This document shows, one piece after another, positions 1 through 8,977 of a stretch of 64,000 bases of DNA; position 1 is the first letter of the stretch; every line of letters starts with the position of its first letter. Made by a program: the position numbers and the translations under genes. The stretch is from the NCBI GenBank assembly GCA_035577985.1, contig DATJZY010000022.1:22735-86734 (forward strand), in the 5' to 3' direction. The notes under the pieces were generated by a model. The model searched no databases and was not told the origin of the DNA. It saw only the letters and a program-made list of their open reading frames with translations. The stretch comes from Candidatus Eisenbacteria bacterium (GTDB lineage Bacteria; Desulfobacterota; Binatia; DP-6).

Positions 1-855
1 GAGGCTCCCGAACTGCAGCGTCGTGACGCTCGTCGCCGGATCGCCCACCTGCGAGATCGTGCCGCACGAGGCGGGGCCCAGGTCCCCGCCCGCGATCGAC
101 TGGATGAAGGCCGCGTTCTGGAAGACGTTCGAGTCGAACGAGAGATCGGTCGGGCGGCAGTCGGCCGACGATCCACCGGACGTCACGCCGGCGAGAACCT
201 CGCCGCCGCCGAAGTCGACGAAGAGGGGGCCGCCCGAATCGCCCGAGCACGTGTCCGAGTCGGTGCCGGGCGACCCGATCGGATGATCGTACGTCCAGCA
301 GACGTGCGCCGGCTCCGGCACGCCGGAGCACGCGGCGAGCGTGACCGCGCCCTGACGCAGGAGCCCGAAGTCGTCGTTCGCACCGTCGGTGATGCCGTAT
401 CCGGCGATCGTCGCCGTCGTGCCTGCGCTCGGATTGGCGGTCGTGTTGATCGGCGTCGGCCGGATCCCGGTGACGGGTTGCGTGAGCGTCAGCACCGCCA
501 CGTCGCCGGCGACCGAGAATGCATAGGCGGGATTCACGTCGGCGGCGCTCACGGCGAGGATTCCGGCGTGCTGCAGATACACGCGCAGGCTCGCGGTGGA
601 CGGCGTGCCGCACGACGCGAAGTCGTCGCCGGCGCAGACACAGTGCGCCGCCGTCACCACGTGCTGACAGCCGACGAGCGTCGCGGAGCAGAAGCCGGCG
701 TGGAAGGTGTTGGGGTACGCCTGGAGGAGGACGCCGGTGGTCGGTCGCGCCTGGGTGGGCACACCATTCACGATGCGCGGCCGCAGCGTCCCGGACGCGA
801 CGACGTCCGTCACGACGAGCAGGCCCAACAAGGCCCCGGCGATCGCGCGACGCAT
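1..855 (-). CDS. Secreted trypsin-like (S1) serine protease, C-terminus beyond window
   Basis: The frame stays open on the minus strand from an ATG at 855 to the window edge (285 codons seen). The translation is a classical S1 protease: hydrophobic signal region (residues 1-20), activation site R-IVNG at about 27-31, catalytic His71 in TAAHC, Asp118 in GDVAVL and Ser207 in DTCSGDSGGP. Several Cys pairs suit a secreted disulfide-bonded enzyme. It is probably an extracellular or periplasmic peptidase; its substrate is unknown. Family catalytic domains are about 230 residues, so only the last part of the domain and any C-terminal module are missing. A second ATG at 862 is in another frame and was rejected. 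Confidence 0.9.
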   Translation of the reverse strand, partial: MRRAIAGALLGLLVVTDVVASGTLRPRIVNGVPTQARPTTGVLLQAYPNTFHAGFCSATLVGCQHVVTAAHCVCAGDDFASCGTPSTASLRVYLQHAGILAVSAADVNPAYAFSVAGDVAVLTLTQPVTGIRPTPINTTANPSAGTTATIAGYGITDGANDDFGLLRQGAVTLAACSGVPEPAHVCWTYDHPIGSPGTDSDTCSGDSGGPLFVDFGGGEVLAGVTSGGSSADCRPTDLSFDSNVFQNAAFIQSIAGGDLGPASCGTISQVGDPATSVTTLQFGSL

Positions 856-902
856 GACGCATGGGTATACGCGCATTGGGGGCACCCTGGCCAGGATCTT
901 TC

Positions 903-1595
903 TCACCTGCCCACGAGCGCGGGCAGAACCGCGGCGTCGGTCAGGTCCGCGAAGGCCCAGGTGGCACCACCCGCGAGCAGCTCCGCGCCGGCGGCACCTC
1001 CGGTTTCGACCGTGAGTGCCTCGGCGCCGATCGCCCGCGCCGCAGCGACGTCGCGCAGCGTGTCGCCGATGACGACCACACGGCATTCGCCGGGGCGTGC
1101 GCCCAGGTGCGCGGCGCCACGCTCGGCGGCGAGACGAATGATCGTCGCGCGATCCTCGTGGTCGCAGCCGTAGCCGCCGAAGGCGAAGTGGCGGTCGATG
1201 CCCGCATGCCCGAGCTTGATGCGCGCACCTTCGCGCAGGTTTCCGGTGCCGAGCCCGACCGCGACGCCGTCGCGCGCGTCGAGCGCCAACAGGAGCTCGC
1301 GCACGCCGGGCAGCACGCGAAAGCCCTGCGAGTGCGGCATCTCGGCCGCGAGCGCCACGAGGTAGGCGGCGCAGAGCCCGTCGATGGTGGCCTCATCGGC
1401 GGGCAGGCCGGCCCGCTCGAGCCCGCCGCGGATGATCGCGCGATCGGTCATGCCGTGGAAGCGCACGTCGTCGAACGTCTCGCCGCGCCGGAAGCGGTCG
1501 CCGAACACGCGCGCGATCGCGCGCCGGCCGGCGCCTCCCGCGTGCAAGAGCGTGCCGTCGATGTCGAAGAGGAGGATCGTCGGGCGGGCGCTCAG
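903..1595 (-). CDS. HAD-superfamily phosphatase (phosphoglycolate-phosphatase-like)
   Basis: About 230 residues with the HAD nucleophile motif near the N-terminus (FDIDGT; Asp about 11 is the nucleophile and Asp about 13 the acid/base), a helical cap region, a motif-II region (GLGTGN) and motif IV (VVIGDT..DV). This is the layout of phosphoglycolate-phosphatase/beta-phosphoglucomutase-like HAD enzymes; the substrate cannot be told. No ATG, GTG or TTG lies upstream of the essential DxD in a sensible place. The best start is a CTG at 1595, overlapping the TGA of the acyl-CoA dehydrogenase gene by three bases (CTGA), so translation is probably coupled. The start is the least certain part. Confidence 0.8.
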   Translation of the reverse strand: MSARPTILLFDIDGTLLHAGGAGRRAIARVFGDRFRRGETFDDVRFHGMTDRAIIRGGLERAGLPADEATIDGLCAAYLVALAAEMPHSQGFRVLPGVRELLLALDARDGVAVGLGTGNLREGARIKLGHAGIDRHFAFGGYGCDHEDRATIIRLAAERGAAHLGARPGECRVVVIGDTLRDVAAARAIGAEALTVETGGAAGAELLAGGATWAFADLTDAAVLPALVGR

Positions 1596-2734
1596 ATGCC
1601 GAGCTCCCGCGCGATCAGCGTCAGCTGGATCTCGCTCGTGCCCTCGGTGATCGTCATGAGCCGCGCATCGCGGAAGAAGCGCTCGACCGGGAACTCGGTG
1701 ATGTAGCCGTAGCCGCCGTGGATCTGGAGCGCCTCCCACGTGACGTGCTGCGCCGCCTCGGACGCGAAGAGCTTGGCGATCGCCGCCTCCTTCATGCAGG
1801 GCACGCCCTCGTCGAAGAGCCAGGCGGCGCGCCACACCATGGTGCGCGCGGTCTCGACCTCCATGGCCATGCGCGCCAGCTTGAACTTGATGGCCTGGAA
1901 CTTCCCGATGCGCTGCCCGAACTGCTCGCGCTCGCCGGCGTACTGGAGCGCCACCTCGAGCGCCGCCTGCGACACGCCGACCGAGCGCGCCGCGTGCGTG
2001 ATACGGCCGCCCTCGAGCGTCGAGGTGACCTGCTTGAAGCCGCCCTCGACGCCACCCAGCAGGCACGAGGCCGGCACCCGCATGTTCTCGAACGCCAGCA
2101 CCGCCGTCTCGGAGGTGTGATGGCCGAGCTTGCGGAGCTTCTTCGACACGACGTAGCCCGGCGTCGCGGTGTCGACGATGAACATGCTGATGCCGTCGCC
2201 GCGCCGCGTGCGATCGGTGTAGGCGGCCAGCATGCAGTAGTCGGCGATCGTGCCGTTGGTGATGAAGATCTTCGAGCCGTTGATGACGTACTCGTCGCCC
2301 TCACGCACCGCCGTCGTGCGGATGGCTGCCGCGTCCGAGCCCGCATTCGGCTCGGAGAGCCCGAAGCATCCGAGCTTCTCGCCCGTGAGGGCCGGCCGGA
2401 GGTACTGCTGCTTCTGCGCCTCGGTGCCGAACTTGATGAGCGGGATCGTCGCGAGCCCGACGTGCCCCAGGAGGGCCGCCGCGAAGCCGCAGTTGACGCG
2501 CCCGATCTCCTCGATGAGCAGGCAGCGCATCACCATGTCGCCGCCGCTGCCGCCGTAGGTCTCCGGGATGCCGACGCCGAGGTAGCCGAGGCGCCCCAGC
2601 TCCCGGAACAGATCGACGGGGAACGTCTCGGTCGCCTCGAGCTCCTCCACGCGCGGCGCGAGGGCGCGCGTCGACCAGTCGCGCACCGCGAGACGGAACG
2701 CCTCCTGCTCCTCGTTCAGGGTGAAGCCCAGCAT
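1592..2734 (-). CDS. Acyl-CoA dehydrogenase
   Basis: 380 residues, the normal length for a short/medium-chain acyl-CoA dehydrogenase (FAD-dependent alpha,beta-oxidation of acyl-CoA thioesters, electrons to ETF). Visible: N-terminal helical domain, the central beta domain motif FGLSEPNAGSD, the FAD-binding region, and the C-terminal TEGTSEIQ whose Glu is the usual catalytic base position. The start ATG at 2734 follows a good ribosome site (GGAGGGG). It is the first gene of a two-gene unit with the overlapping HAD phosphatase. Chain-length specificity cannot be assigned. The same genome segment carries a thiolase and a KASIII-DUF35 protein, in line with lipid or steroid-like catabolism. Confidence 0.93.
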   Translation of the reverse strand: MLGFTLNEEQEAFRLAVRDWSTRALAPRVEELEATETFPVDLFRELGRLGYLGVGIPETYGGSGGDMVMRCLLIEEIGRVNCGFAAALLGHVGLATIPLIKFGTEAQKQQYLRPALTGEKLGCFGLSEPNAGSDAAAIRTTAVREGDEYVINGSKIFITNGTIADYCMLAAYTDRTRRGDGISMFIVDTATPGYVVSKKLRKLGHHTSETAVLAFENMRVPASCLLGGVEGGFKQVTSTLEGGRITHAARSVGVSQAALEVALQYAGEREQFGQRIGKFQAIKFKLARMAMEVETARTMVWRAAWLFDEGVPCMKEAAIAKLFASEAAQHVTWEALQIHGGYGYITEFPVERFFRDARLMTITEGTSEIQLTLIARELGI

Positions 2735-2773
2735 GTCGCCCCTCCGAGCGCGGGACTGTAGCAGCGCGGTCGG

Positions 2774-2973
2774 GGGCGGTGCACGGGGCCTGGCGAGGCG
2801 GGGACGGCGGGGCGGCGGGGCGAGGTCGGAGCGAGCCCGCAGGGCCCTGCGCGCGCAACGGTTTGCGGTTCTGTCGCCGCGGCCTACGAGGCGCGCGTGG
2901 CCCGAGGACCGCGAGCGAAGACCTCGCCCCGCCGCCCCGCCGTCCCCGCCTCGCCAGGCCCCGTGCACCGCCC
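2774..2973. repeat. Intergenic palindromic element 1 (54-bp perfect inverted repeat)
   Basis: Bases 2774-2827 are the exact reverse complement of 2920-2973 (54 of 54 by reading), with a 92-bp GC-rich interior. It lies in the 254-bp gap between the end of the ABC ATPase gene and the start of the acyl-CoA dehydrogenase gene, both minus strand, so as RNA it would fold into a very stable hairpin after the exporter operon. Similar G-rich palindromes are at 8219-8338 and 13778-13918. It could act as a terminator or processing stem, or be a miniature mobile element. No transposase is nearby. Confidence 0.85.
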
Positions 2974-2988
2974 GATCGCTCGGGGTCG

Positions 2989-4329
2989 CTATGCTCTGGC
3001 GAGGTGGCGGGAGCGGTGGGCCTGATGCCAGGTGCGGAGGACGACGCCGACGGAGGCGACGAGGTCGCGGACCATGCGTTCGTCGCGCTCGTCGAAGTGC
3101 GGGGCGCCCTTCTTGTTGAGAAGGCTCATGACGGCGAACGGACGGTCCCGGCGATCGAGGATGGGGACGCTCAGCACGCTCTTGGTGCGGTAGCCGGTGC
3201 GCTGGTCGACGTCGCGGTTGAAGAGGGGCGACTCGTAGGCGTCGGGCACGTTCAGGAGCTGCCCGCCACGATAGACGTGGCCCGCGATGCCGCCGCTCGC
3301 GGGGATGCGGATCTCGAGCGGTTTTCCACCCTCCCCTTGCGCGACCATCGAATAGAGCTCGCCGCGCTGCTCGTCGGCGAGCAGCAGCGAGACGCGATCG
3401 GCGTCGAGGAGCTGGCCCACCTTCAGCGTCAGCACCTCGATCATCTGGGCGAGCATGACCTCGAAGGCCTCGTCCGTCCCGAGCGTCATGACCTCGAGGA
3501 GCTGATTCGCTTCTCCCGTGAGGTCCTCGAGGAACTTCGTGAACTGTCCCGGCGGCATCTCCGCCACCTGCTTGGTGATCTCCCCGACGCGGTTCGAGCG
3601 CGCGAGCGTCGCGAGCAAGCGCTGGGTGCTGGCGCGCACCGCTTCCGAGAAGGTCGAGAGCCGCCCCTCCTCCAGGTGGATGATGCGGTCGGCCACGTCG
3701 AGAATGCGGTTGTCGTGCGTGACGAGCACGACGGCGGTGCCTTCCCTCTTCGCCAGATCGTGGAGCCGGTCGACGACGTCGCGCCCGGACTTCTTGTCGA
3801 GCGACGCCGTCGGCTCGTCGGCGAGGATGATGCGCGGCCGCGCGGCGAGTGCGCGCGCGATCGCGACGCGCTGCTTCTGCCCGCCGGAGAGCTGGTCGGG
3901 GTAGTGGTTCACGCGATCCTCCAGCCCGACGCTCTTCAGCATCTCGATCGCGCGACTCTTCCCCTCCTTCGGCTTGAGCCCGAGCTCGGTCGACAGCCCC
4001 ATGGTGACGTTCTCGGTCACGCTGAGCGCATCGAGAAGGTTGTGGAGCTGGAAGATGAAGCCGATCTGCCGCCGCACGGCGACGAGCGCCGCCTCGCCCG
4101 CGCCGTTCAGCTCGTGTCCGAGCACCTTGAGGCTCCCCTCCTGCGTCGCGCGCAGCGCGCCCATGAGCGTGAGGAGCGTCGTCTTGCCCGAGCCTGAGGG
4201 GCCGGTGAGGATCACGATCTCGCCCGCGGCGATCTCCGCCGAGACGTCGAACAGGATCTGCTTCCGGAGCTGGCCGCTGCCGTAGTAGTGCGACACCTCG
4301 GCGACCGTGATGACCGCGTCGCCCGCCAT
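2989..4329 (-). CDS. DevA-type ABC exporter ATPase with C-terminal GAF domain
   Basis: 446 residues. Residues 1-235 are an ABC ATPase of the DevA/MacB/LolD group: Walker A GPSGSGKTT near 41-49, signature LSGGQKQRVAIARAL near 150, Walker B IILADEPTASLD near 168, H-loop THD near 200. DevA proteins usually end here. This one continues with a helical linker (about 245-300) and a GAF-like sensor domain (about 300-435; RVSLLLAD, GIAGHVY, SVLSVPI, LLNKK), which may let a small ligand or redox state tune export. The ATG at 4329 shares one base with the stop of the permease gene (TGATG), indicating coupling. It is the third gene of the devBCA-like operon. Confidence 0.9.
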   Translation of the reverse strand: MAGDAVITVAEVSHYYGSGQLRKQILFDVSAEIAAGEIVILTGPSGSGKTTLLTLMGALRATQEGSLKVLGHELNGAGEAALVAVRRQIGFIFQLHNLLDALSVTENVTMGLSTELGLKPKEGKSRAIEMLKSVGLEDRVNHYPDQLSGGQKQRVAIARALAARPRIILADEPTASLDKKSGRDVVDRLHDLAKREGTAVVLVTHDNRILDVADRIIHLEEGRLSTFSEAVRASTQRLLATLARSNRVGEITKQVAEMPPGQFTKFLEDLTGEANQLLEVMTLGTDEAFEVMLAQMIEVLTLKVGQLLDADRVSLLLADEQRGELYSMVAQGEGGKPLEIRIPASGGIAGHVYRGGQLLNVPDAYESPLFNRDVDQRTGYRTKSVLSVPILDRRDRPFAVMSLLNKKGAPHFDERDERMVRDLVASVGVVLRTWHQAHRSRHLARA

Positions 4330-5483
4330 CAGAACACGTCGGCCGGATCCGCGGCGCGGAGCTTGCGGACGGCGATCAGCGCAGACGCCCAGCACATGAC
4401 GAGCGTGAGCACCAGGACCTGGGTCGCGCGCACGGGCTCGATGGCCATCGGCAGCATCGTCGCCTTCTTCGTGACGACGTAAAGGCGCTCGCACAGCGCC
4501 ACGCCGGGCACGAAGCCCGCGAGGCCCAGGATCGACGACTCGAAGAGCACGACGGCCGCGAGGTAGCGATTCGTGTAGCCCATCGCCTTGAGGGTCGCGT
4601 ACTCCTTCAGGTGGTCCGAGATGTCGGCGAAAAGGATCTGGTAGACGATGATCATGCCGACGACGAGCCCCATGATGACGCCGAACGTGAACACGAAGCC
4701 GATCGGCGTCGCCGTCGCCCAGTAGCCGACCTCGTGGTCGATCATCTCCTGCTTGGTCACGATCTTCACGTCCTGGGGGAGATGGGCGCGCATCGCCGCC
4801 TGGACGGCCTTCGGATCGGCGCCGGGCTTGAGGCGTACGATCCCGATGCCCGGCTTCCCGAGCGTCATGTGCGGGTTGATGCGCAGGTAGTTGAGGTCGC
4901 TCGTGTAGATCGTCCCATCGACGCCGAACGAGGTGCCCATCTTGAAGAGGCCGCCGACCGTGACCCTGCGGTTGCGCGCTTCGGTCGAGACCTCCTTGCC
5001 CTCCTTGAAGAGCGAGACGATCGGACCGAACTCGGGCCGCGAGTACTCGTCGAACAGGACGACGTCGGGCTCGCGCGTGAGGCGCACCTGCGCGTTCACC
5101 TCCGGGAGATCGAATGCGTCGGCCACCGGATCGATGCCGAGAATGAAGATGTCACGCGTCCGTCCCGTCTCCGGGTTCTTCCACGGCACCGTGCCCGTGT
5201 AGACCGGCGTCACGGACTCGACGCCGTCGAAGGCAAGCGCCTGGTAGAGCCGCACGCGTGGGAACTGGCTCGGAAAGGCGAGCACGTTGTAGTGCGGGTG
5301 GAAGAAAAAGAGGTCGCCCTTCAAGCGCATGTGGACGTTGACGGCGCTGTTGAAGAGCGCGTCCTGGAATCCGAACTGCATGAACATGAGGATCACGGCG
5401 AACGCGACGCCGGCGATCGCGACCGCGAAGCGGCCCTTCTGGCGGCGGAGCTGAAGCCAGGCGAGTCGAGCGCCGGAGATCAT
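4329..5483 (-). CDS. DevC-like ABC exporter permease (FtsX/MacB fold)
   Basis: 384 residues. One transmembrane helix near the N-terminus (about 18-36), a large periplasmic domain (about 45-255), then three more helices (about 262-290, 312-335, 350-372), the standard DevC/MacB/FtsX topology. The short loop ISDHLKEYATLKAMGY before the third helix is the typical coupling region that meets the ATPase. It should pair with the downstream ATPase and the upstream HlyD-like adaptor. The start ATG at 5483 is 9 bases after the adaptor stop. DevBCA systems export glycolipids, siderophores or similar; the cargo here is unknown. Confidence 0.9.
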   Translation of the reverse strand: MISGARLAWLQLRRQKGRFAVAIAGVAFAVILMFMQFGFQDALFNSAVNVHMRLKGDLFFFHPHYNVLAFPSQFPRVRLYQALAFDGVESVTPVYTGTVPWKNPETGRTRDIFILGIDPVADAFDLPEVNAQVRLTREPDVVLFDEYSRPEFGPIVSLFKEGKEVSTEARNRRVTVGGLFKMGTSFGVDGTIYTSDLNYLRINPHMTLGKPGIGIVRLKPGADPKAVQAAMRAHLPQDVKIVTKQEMIDHEVGYWATATPIGFVFTFGVIMGLVVGMIIVYQILFADISDHLKEYATLKAMGYTNRYLAAVVLFESSILGLAGFVPGVALCERLYVVTKKATMLPMAIEPVRATQVLVLTLVMCWASALIAVRKLRAADPADVF

Positions 5484-5492
5484 GGACGTCGC

Positions 5493-6320
5493 CTACGGCT
5501 GGATCGCGACCTCGACCTGGAGGTGCGAGAGGCCGGCGGCGCGCTTCGCCTCGTCGAGCTTGACGCGCACCTCGACGACCCGCGAGTCGGTCTTGGCGAC
5601 CGGATCGGTGCCGAGGACGTCCTGCTTGCCGATCTTCATGCCGATGCGGTCGACCTTCCCGGTGAGCGTGCCCTCGAACGCGGGGCTCTTCACGCTCACC
5701 TGCTGGCCGACCTTCACGCGTCCGATGTCCGTCTCGTAGACCTCCGCGACCACGAACATCTCGTCCGTCTGCGCCAGCTCCGCGATGCCGCCCGGACCGA
5801 CCCGCTCGCCGCGTCGCGCGAAGATCTGCACGATCTGTCCGGCGACGGGGGCCCGCACGACGTCGAGATCGAGGACCGCCTGGGCGGCGACGAGGTCGGC
5901 GCGCGCCGTGTCGACGTGGAGCTGCGCGTTGTCGAGCGCCTCCTGCGAGACGATGCGCTGGGCGATGAGCGGTCGCAGGCGCCCGAGCTCGGCTTCGGCG
6001 TTGCGGAGGGCGGCCTTCGCCTTGGTGACCGCCGCTTCGTCGGCCGTCATCGTGTCCAGGTCGGCGATCGGCTGATCGACCTTCACGCGATCGCCCTCCT
6101 CGACGTAGAGCTTCGCGATGACGGCCGAGGGACGCGACGGGCCCGCGATGCGCAGGATGCCGTCCTTGGGCTCGATCCGCCCGAGGGCGCTCACGCCCGC
6201 GGGCGCTCCGGGCTGCGCGCCCGCGGTCGCGTCCGCCGAGCGATCGGTCGACTGACATCCGGCGGCGACGAACGTGACGGCCGCGAGCGATCCGAACAGT
6301 CTCGTCGTCCATCGGGGCAT
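5493..6320 (-). CDS. HlyD/DevB-family periplasmic adaptor lipoprotein
   Basis: 275 residues from the ATG at 6320. The N-terminus is a lipoprotein signal with lipobox VAAGC (Cys22). After a short Ala/Gly/Pro linker come a biotinyl-lipoyl-like half motif ([15 protein letters not shown]), a coiled-coil hairpin (about 90-150) and the second lipoyl half with [20 protein letters not shown], followed by a beta-barrel domain. This is the membrane-fusion partner of DevC/DevA. An ATG 12 codons upstream (6356) is possible, but the signal peptide fits the shorter start. First gene of the exporter operon; it diverges from asnS, so a promoter should lie in 6321-6417. Confidence 0.9.
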   Translation of the reverse strand: MPRWTTRLFGSLAAVTFVAAGCQSTDRSADATAGAQPGAPAGVSALGRIEPKDGILRIAGPSRPSAVIAKLYVEEGDRVKVDQPIADLDTMTADEAAVTKAKAALRNAEAELGRLRPLIAQRIVSQEALDNAQLHVDTARADLVAAQAVLDLDVVRAPVAGQIVQIFARRGERVGPGGIAELAQTDEMFVVAEVYETDIGRVKVGQQVSVKSPAFEGTLTGKVDRIGMKIGKQDVLGTDPVAKTDSRVVEVRVKLDEAKRAAGLSHLQVEVAIQP

Positions 6321-6417
6321 GCGGTCCGTCCTCGACGAACCTTCTAGTCTGCTCACGTGCGGGAGAGCAATGCTCGCCGACCTGTCCCGTCCGCGCCCCT
6401 TCTGCTATCCCACGGCC

Positions 6418-7713
6418 ATGGCGGTGGTCACGGTGGATGGCATCGGCGCCCACGAGGGCGCGACGGTCACGTTGCGCGGGTGGCTGGCGCAGCGGCGCTC
6501 GAGCGGCAAGCTGCACTTCCTGCAGGTCCGCGACGGCACGGGCACGATCCAGTGCGTGATGGGGAAATCCGACGTCCCGGAAGACGTGTTCCTGCTCGCC
6601 GACCACTTGCCGCAGGAGACCTCGCTCGAGGTCGACGGCGTCGTGCGCGCGGACAAGCGCTCGGCGATCGGGTACGAGCTGGGCGTGAGCGGGCTGCGCG
6701 TCGTCGCGAAGCCCGTGGCCGAATACCCCATCTCGCCGAAGGACCACGGCACCGCGTTCCTGCTCGAGCACCGTCACCTCTGGCTCCGCTCGACCCGCCA
6801 GCACGCCGTCATGCGCATCCGGGCCGAGATCATTCGCGCCGTGCGCGAATACCTCGACGGGCACGGCTTTCTCGGCTTCGACGCGCCGATCCTGACGCCC
6901 GCGGCGTGCGAGGGCACGACGACGCTCTTTCCCGTCGAGTACTTCGGCGAGCACGCCTTCCTGACGCAGTCGGGGCAGCTCTACGCGGAGGCCGGCGCGA
7001 TGGCGTTCGGCAAGGTCTACACGTTCGGTCCCACCTTCCGCGCCGAGAAGTCGAAGACGCGCCGGCACTTGACCGAGTTCTGGATGGTCGAGCCGGAGAT
7101 GGCGTTCGCCGGCCTCGACGAGGACATGGACCTGGCCGAGGACTTCCTCGTCCACGTCGTCGGGCGTGTGCTCGAGCGCCGCGCGGTCGAGCTGCGCGTG
7201 CTCGAGCGCGACACGACGAAGCTCGCGTGCGTGCAGAAGCCGTTCCCGCGCATCACGTACGGCGAGGCGATCGAGCGGCTCCAGCGCAAGGGCTTTCCCG
7301 TCACCTGGGGCGACGACTTCGGCGGCGACGAGGAGACGGCGCTGTCGAGCGAGTTCGACCGCCCGGTGATGGTGCACCGCTATCCGCTCGCGTCGAAGGC
7401 GTTCTACATGAAGGCCGATCCCGCCGACCCGCGGCTCGCGCTCTGCGTCGACGTGCTCGCGCCCGAAGGCTACGGCGAGATCATCGGCGGCGGTCAGCGC
7501 GAGGACGATCTCGCGCGGCTCGAGGCCCGGATCGCCGAGCACCAGCTGCCGCGCGAGGCGTTCGACTGGTACCTCGACCTGCGGCGCTTCGGCTCCACGC
7601 CGCACGCCGGATTCGGCATGGGTATCGAGCGGTGCGTGGCGTGGCTCTGCGGCCTCCACCACGTGCGAGAAACCATTCCCTTCCCGCGCATGCTCGAACG
7701 CCTGCGCCCGTGA
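6418..7713 (+). CDS. asnS: Asparaginyl-tRNA synthetase
   Basis: 431 residues. Class IIb synthetase with an N-terminal OB anticodon-binding domain (about 8-110; [24 protein letters not shown]) and a catalytic core with motif 2 ([21 protein letters not shown]) and motif 3 ([10 protein letters not shown]). AsnRS rather than AspRS is indicated by the [11 protein letters not shown] form of motif 2 and by [10 protein letters not shown]. It charges tRNA-Asn with Asn in the cytosol. The start ATG at 6418 precedes MAVVTVDG; upstream in-frame starts would add unrelated sequence. It is divergent from the DevB-like gene and followed 40 bases later by a small membrane protein gene. Confidence 0.95.
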   Translation: MAVVTVDGIGAHEGATVTLRGWLAQRRSSGKLHFLQVRDGTGTIQCVMGKSDVPEDVFLLADHLPQETSLEVDGVVRADKRSAIGYELGVSGLRVVAKPVAEYPISPKDHGTAFLLEHRHLWLRSTRQHAVMRIRAEIIRAVREYLDGHGFLGFDAPILTPAACEGTTTLFPVEYFGEHAFLTQSGQLYAEAGAMAFGKVYTFGPTFRAEKSKTRRHLTEFWMVEPEMAFAGLDEDMDLAEDFLVHVVGRVLERRAVELRVLERDTTKLACVQKPFPRITYGEAIERLQRKGFPVTWGDDFGGDEETALSSEFDRPVMVHRYPLASKAFYMKADPADPRLALCVDVLAPEGYGEIIGGGQREDDLARLEARIAEHQLPREAFDWYLDLRRFGSTPHAGFGMGIERCVAWLCGLHHVRETIPFPRMLERLRP

Positions 7714-7752
7714 CTTGACCGTTTTCAGGGCCGCACATAAACACCTCGCCGC

Positions 7753-8190
7753 ATGCGACCACGCCGCTTCGCCGCCGCTCTGGTGCTCGCGATCGCGATG
7801 GCGGGCGGCGCCGGCGCCAAGCCGGCCGCGACCAAGCCCGCCGAGATGACCAGCAGCCAGCAGTCGCTCCAGAACCAGATGGCGGAAGCGCAGAAGTGGC
7901 TCGGCGAGCAGGTGTGGCACATCAAGGAAGAGGTCGACGCCCTTCCCGGCATCATCGCCGAGGCGAAGGAGGGGCACACCGCCACGCAGGAAGAGGTCGG
8001 CAAGCTGCGTGACGAGGTGAAGGGCCTCTACGTGGAGCTCTCGAGCGTCAAGCAGCAGATCGAAGGCTTGAAGGGCGACATCGGCAGCGTCGACACCAAC
8101 GTCTACCGCTTTCGCGCCTACTCGGGCTTCTTCCTCGCCCTCATGCTGCTCATGGTGTTCGTCATCCTGGTGATGACGGTGCGGCGGTAG
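7753..8190 (+). CDS. Small exported coiled-coil protein with C-terminal membrane anchor
   Basis: 145 residues of unrecognised family. A Sec-type signal (residues 1-22, ending GGAGAKP) is followed by a Gln/Glu/Lys-rich region that reads as an amphipathic coiled coil (about 35-115) and a strongly hydrophobic C-terminal helix (about 121-141) ending in TVRR. This suggests a periplasmic rod anchored at its C-terminus in the inner membrane. It lies 40 bases after asnS on the same strand and may be read through from it. It is followed by palindromic element 2 and then a convergent gene. No enzymatic motif is visible. Confidence 0.75.
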   Translation: MRPRRFAAALVLAIAMAGGAGAKPAATKPAEMTSSQQSLQNQMAEAQKWLGEQVWHIKEEVDALPGIIAEAKEGHTATQEEVGKLRDEVKGLYVELSSVKQQIEGLKGDIGSVDTNVYRFRAYSGFFLALMLLMVFVILVMTVRR

Positions 8191-8218
8191 GGCGTCGCGC
8201 TGACGACGGAACGCGGGT

Positions 8219-8338
8219 TGCGCGAGGCGGGGGCCGACGCTCCGCTTCGGCTCGGCGCGCGGATGAGACGCGGCGTCTTGGCCGGAGCGCTACGTCGCGC
8301 CGCTCGCAGGCGCTCCGCATCGGCCCCCGCCTCGCGCA
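8219..8338. repeat. Intergenic palindromic element 2
   Basis: A 19-bp perfect inverted repeat (8219-8237 against 8320-8338) bounds an interior that shares blocks with element 3 at 13778-13918: GACGCT..TTCGGCTC on the left, and CGTCGCGCCGCT / CGCAGGCGC / TCCGC on the right. It sits between two convergent genes (ends at 8190 and 8366), where a hairpin readable from both sides could act as a bidirectional terminator. Confidence 0.75.
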
Positions 8339-8365
8339 CGGTCGTCGAGCTCGTCAGCGTTCCGC

Positions 8366-8968
8366 TTACCGCTTCCTATCGGCCGTTGCAGCGGCCCCCT
8401 GCTGCGCCGGATCTTGGCCCGACACGGCCGCGGCCCTAGAGGACTGCGTCGAGGGCACCCCAGCCCGCCACACCGCCAGCACGAGCGCGCCGAGCGCGGC
8501 GCCGAGCGCGTTCGCGGCGACGTCGCGCAGGTCGTAGACGCGCCCGGGGGTCACGGCCTGCAGGAGCTCGTCACCCCAGCCGAGGAGCGCGGCCAGCACC
8601 GCGGCGGCGACGTAGGCGGAGCCGCGGTCGGTCCAGGCGGGAACGAGCGCGCGCCAGGCGAGCCAGGCCGCGATGCCGTACTCGGGGAGATGGACGCGCT
8701 CGAGCCGGATCGCGCGCAGCCAGCCGAGCCCGAAGGCATAGCCGAGGGCCGCGATGGTGAGCGCCGTGTACGCCCACGACGACGCGGCGCGACGCCGCAG
8801 GCGGACGAGAAGCGCGACCGCGCCCGCGAGGACGATGGCGACCGCGCCGCGTCCCAGCAGGAAGCGGCCCGCCGGCGACTCCTGCACCGCGGTGCCGATC
8901 GCCGGACCGAACGGCAGGAGCCCGTAGAGGAACGCCGTGTACGCGCCAAGCGCGAGCCAGCGGCGCAT
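8366..8968 (-). CDS. VanZ-like membrane protein
   Basis: 200 residues with about five hydrophobic helices. The VanZ-like signature lies in the second half: ERVHLPEYGIAAWLAWRAL followed by GWGDELLQAVTPGRVYDLRDVAANALGAALG, where the acidic GDE(L)LQ..PGR..DLRD..AN pattern is the family core. VanZ-like proteins are integral membrane proteins; some raise teicoplanin resistance but most have no known role. The last 30 residues are a polar Ala/Gln-rich tail. The gene is 9 bases downstream of the thiolase gene on the same strand, so it may be the last member of that operon. Confidence 0.85.
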   Translation of the reverse strand: MRRWLALGAYTAFLYGLLPFGPAIGTAVQESPAGRFLLGRGAVAIVLAGAVALLVRLRRRAASSWAYTALTIAALGYAFGLGWLRAIRLERVHLPEYGIAAWLAWRALVPAWTDRGSAYVAAAVLAALLGWGDELLQAVTPGRVYDLRDVAANALGAALGALVLAVWRAGVPSTQSSRAAAVSGQDPAQQGAAATADRKR

Positions 8969-8977
8969 CGCGGGGGG

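Noticed and set aside
1384..1650. Plus-strand frame opposite the HAD gene
   Set aside because: Shadow of the HAD coding strand, with no motif.
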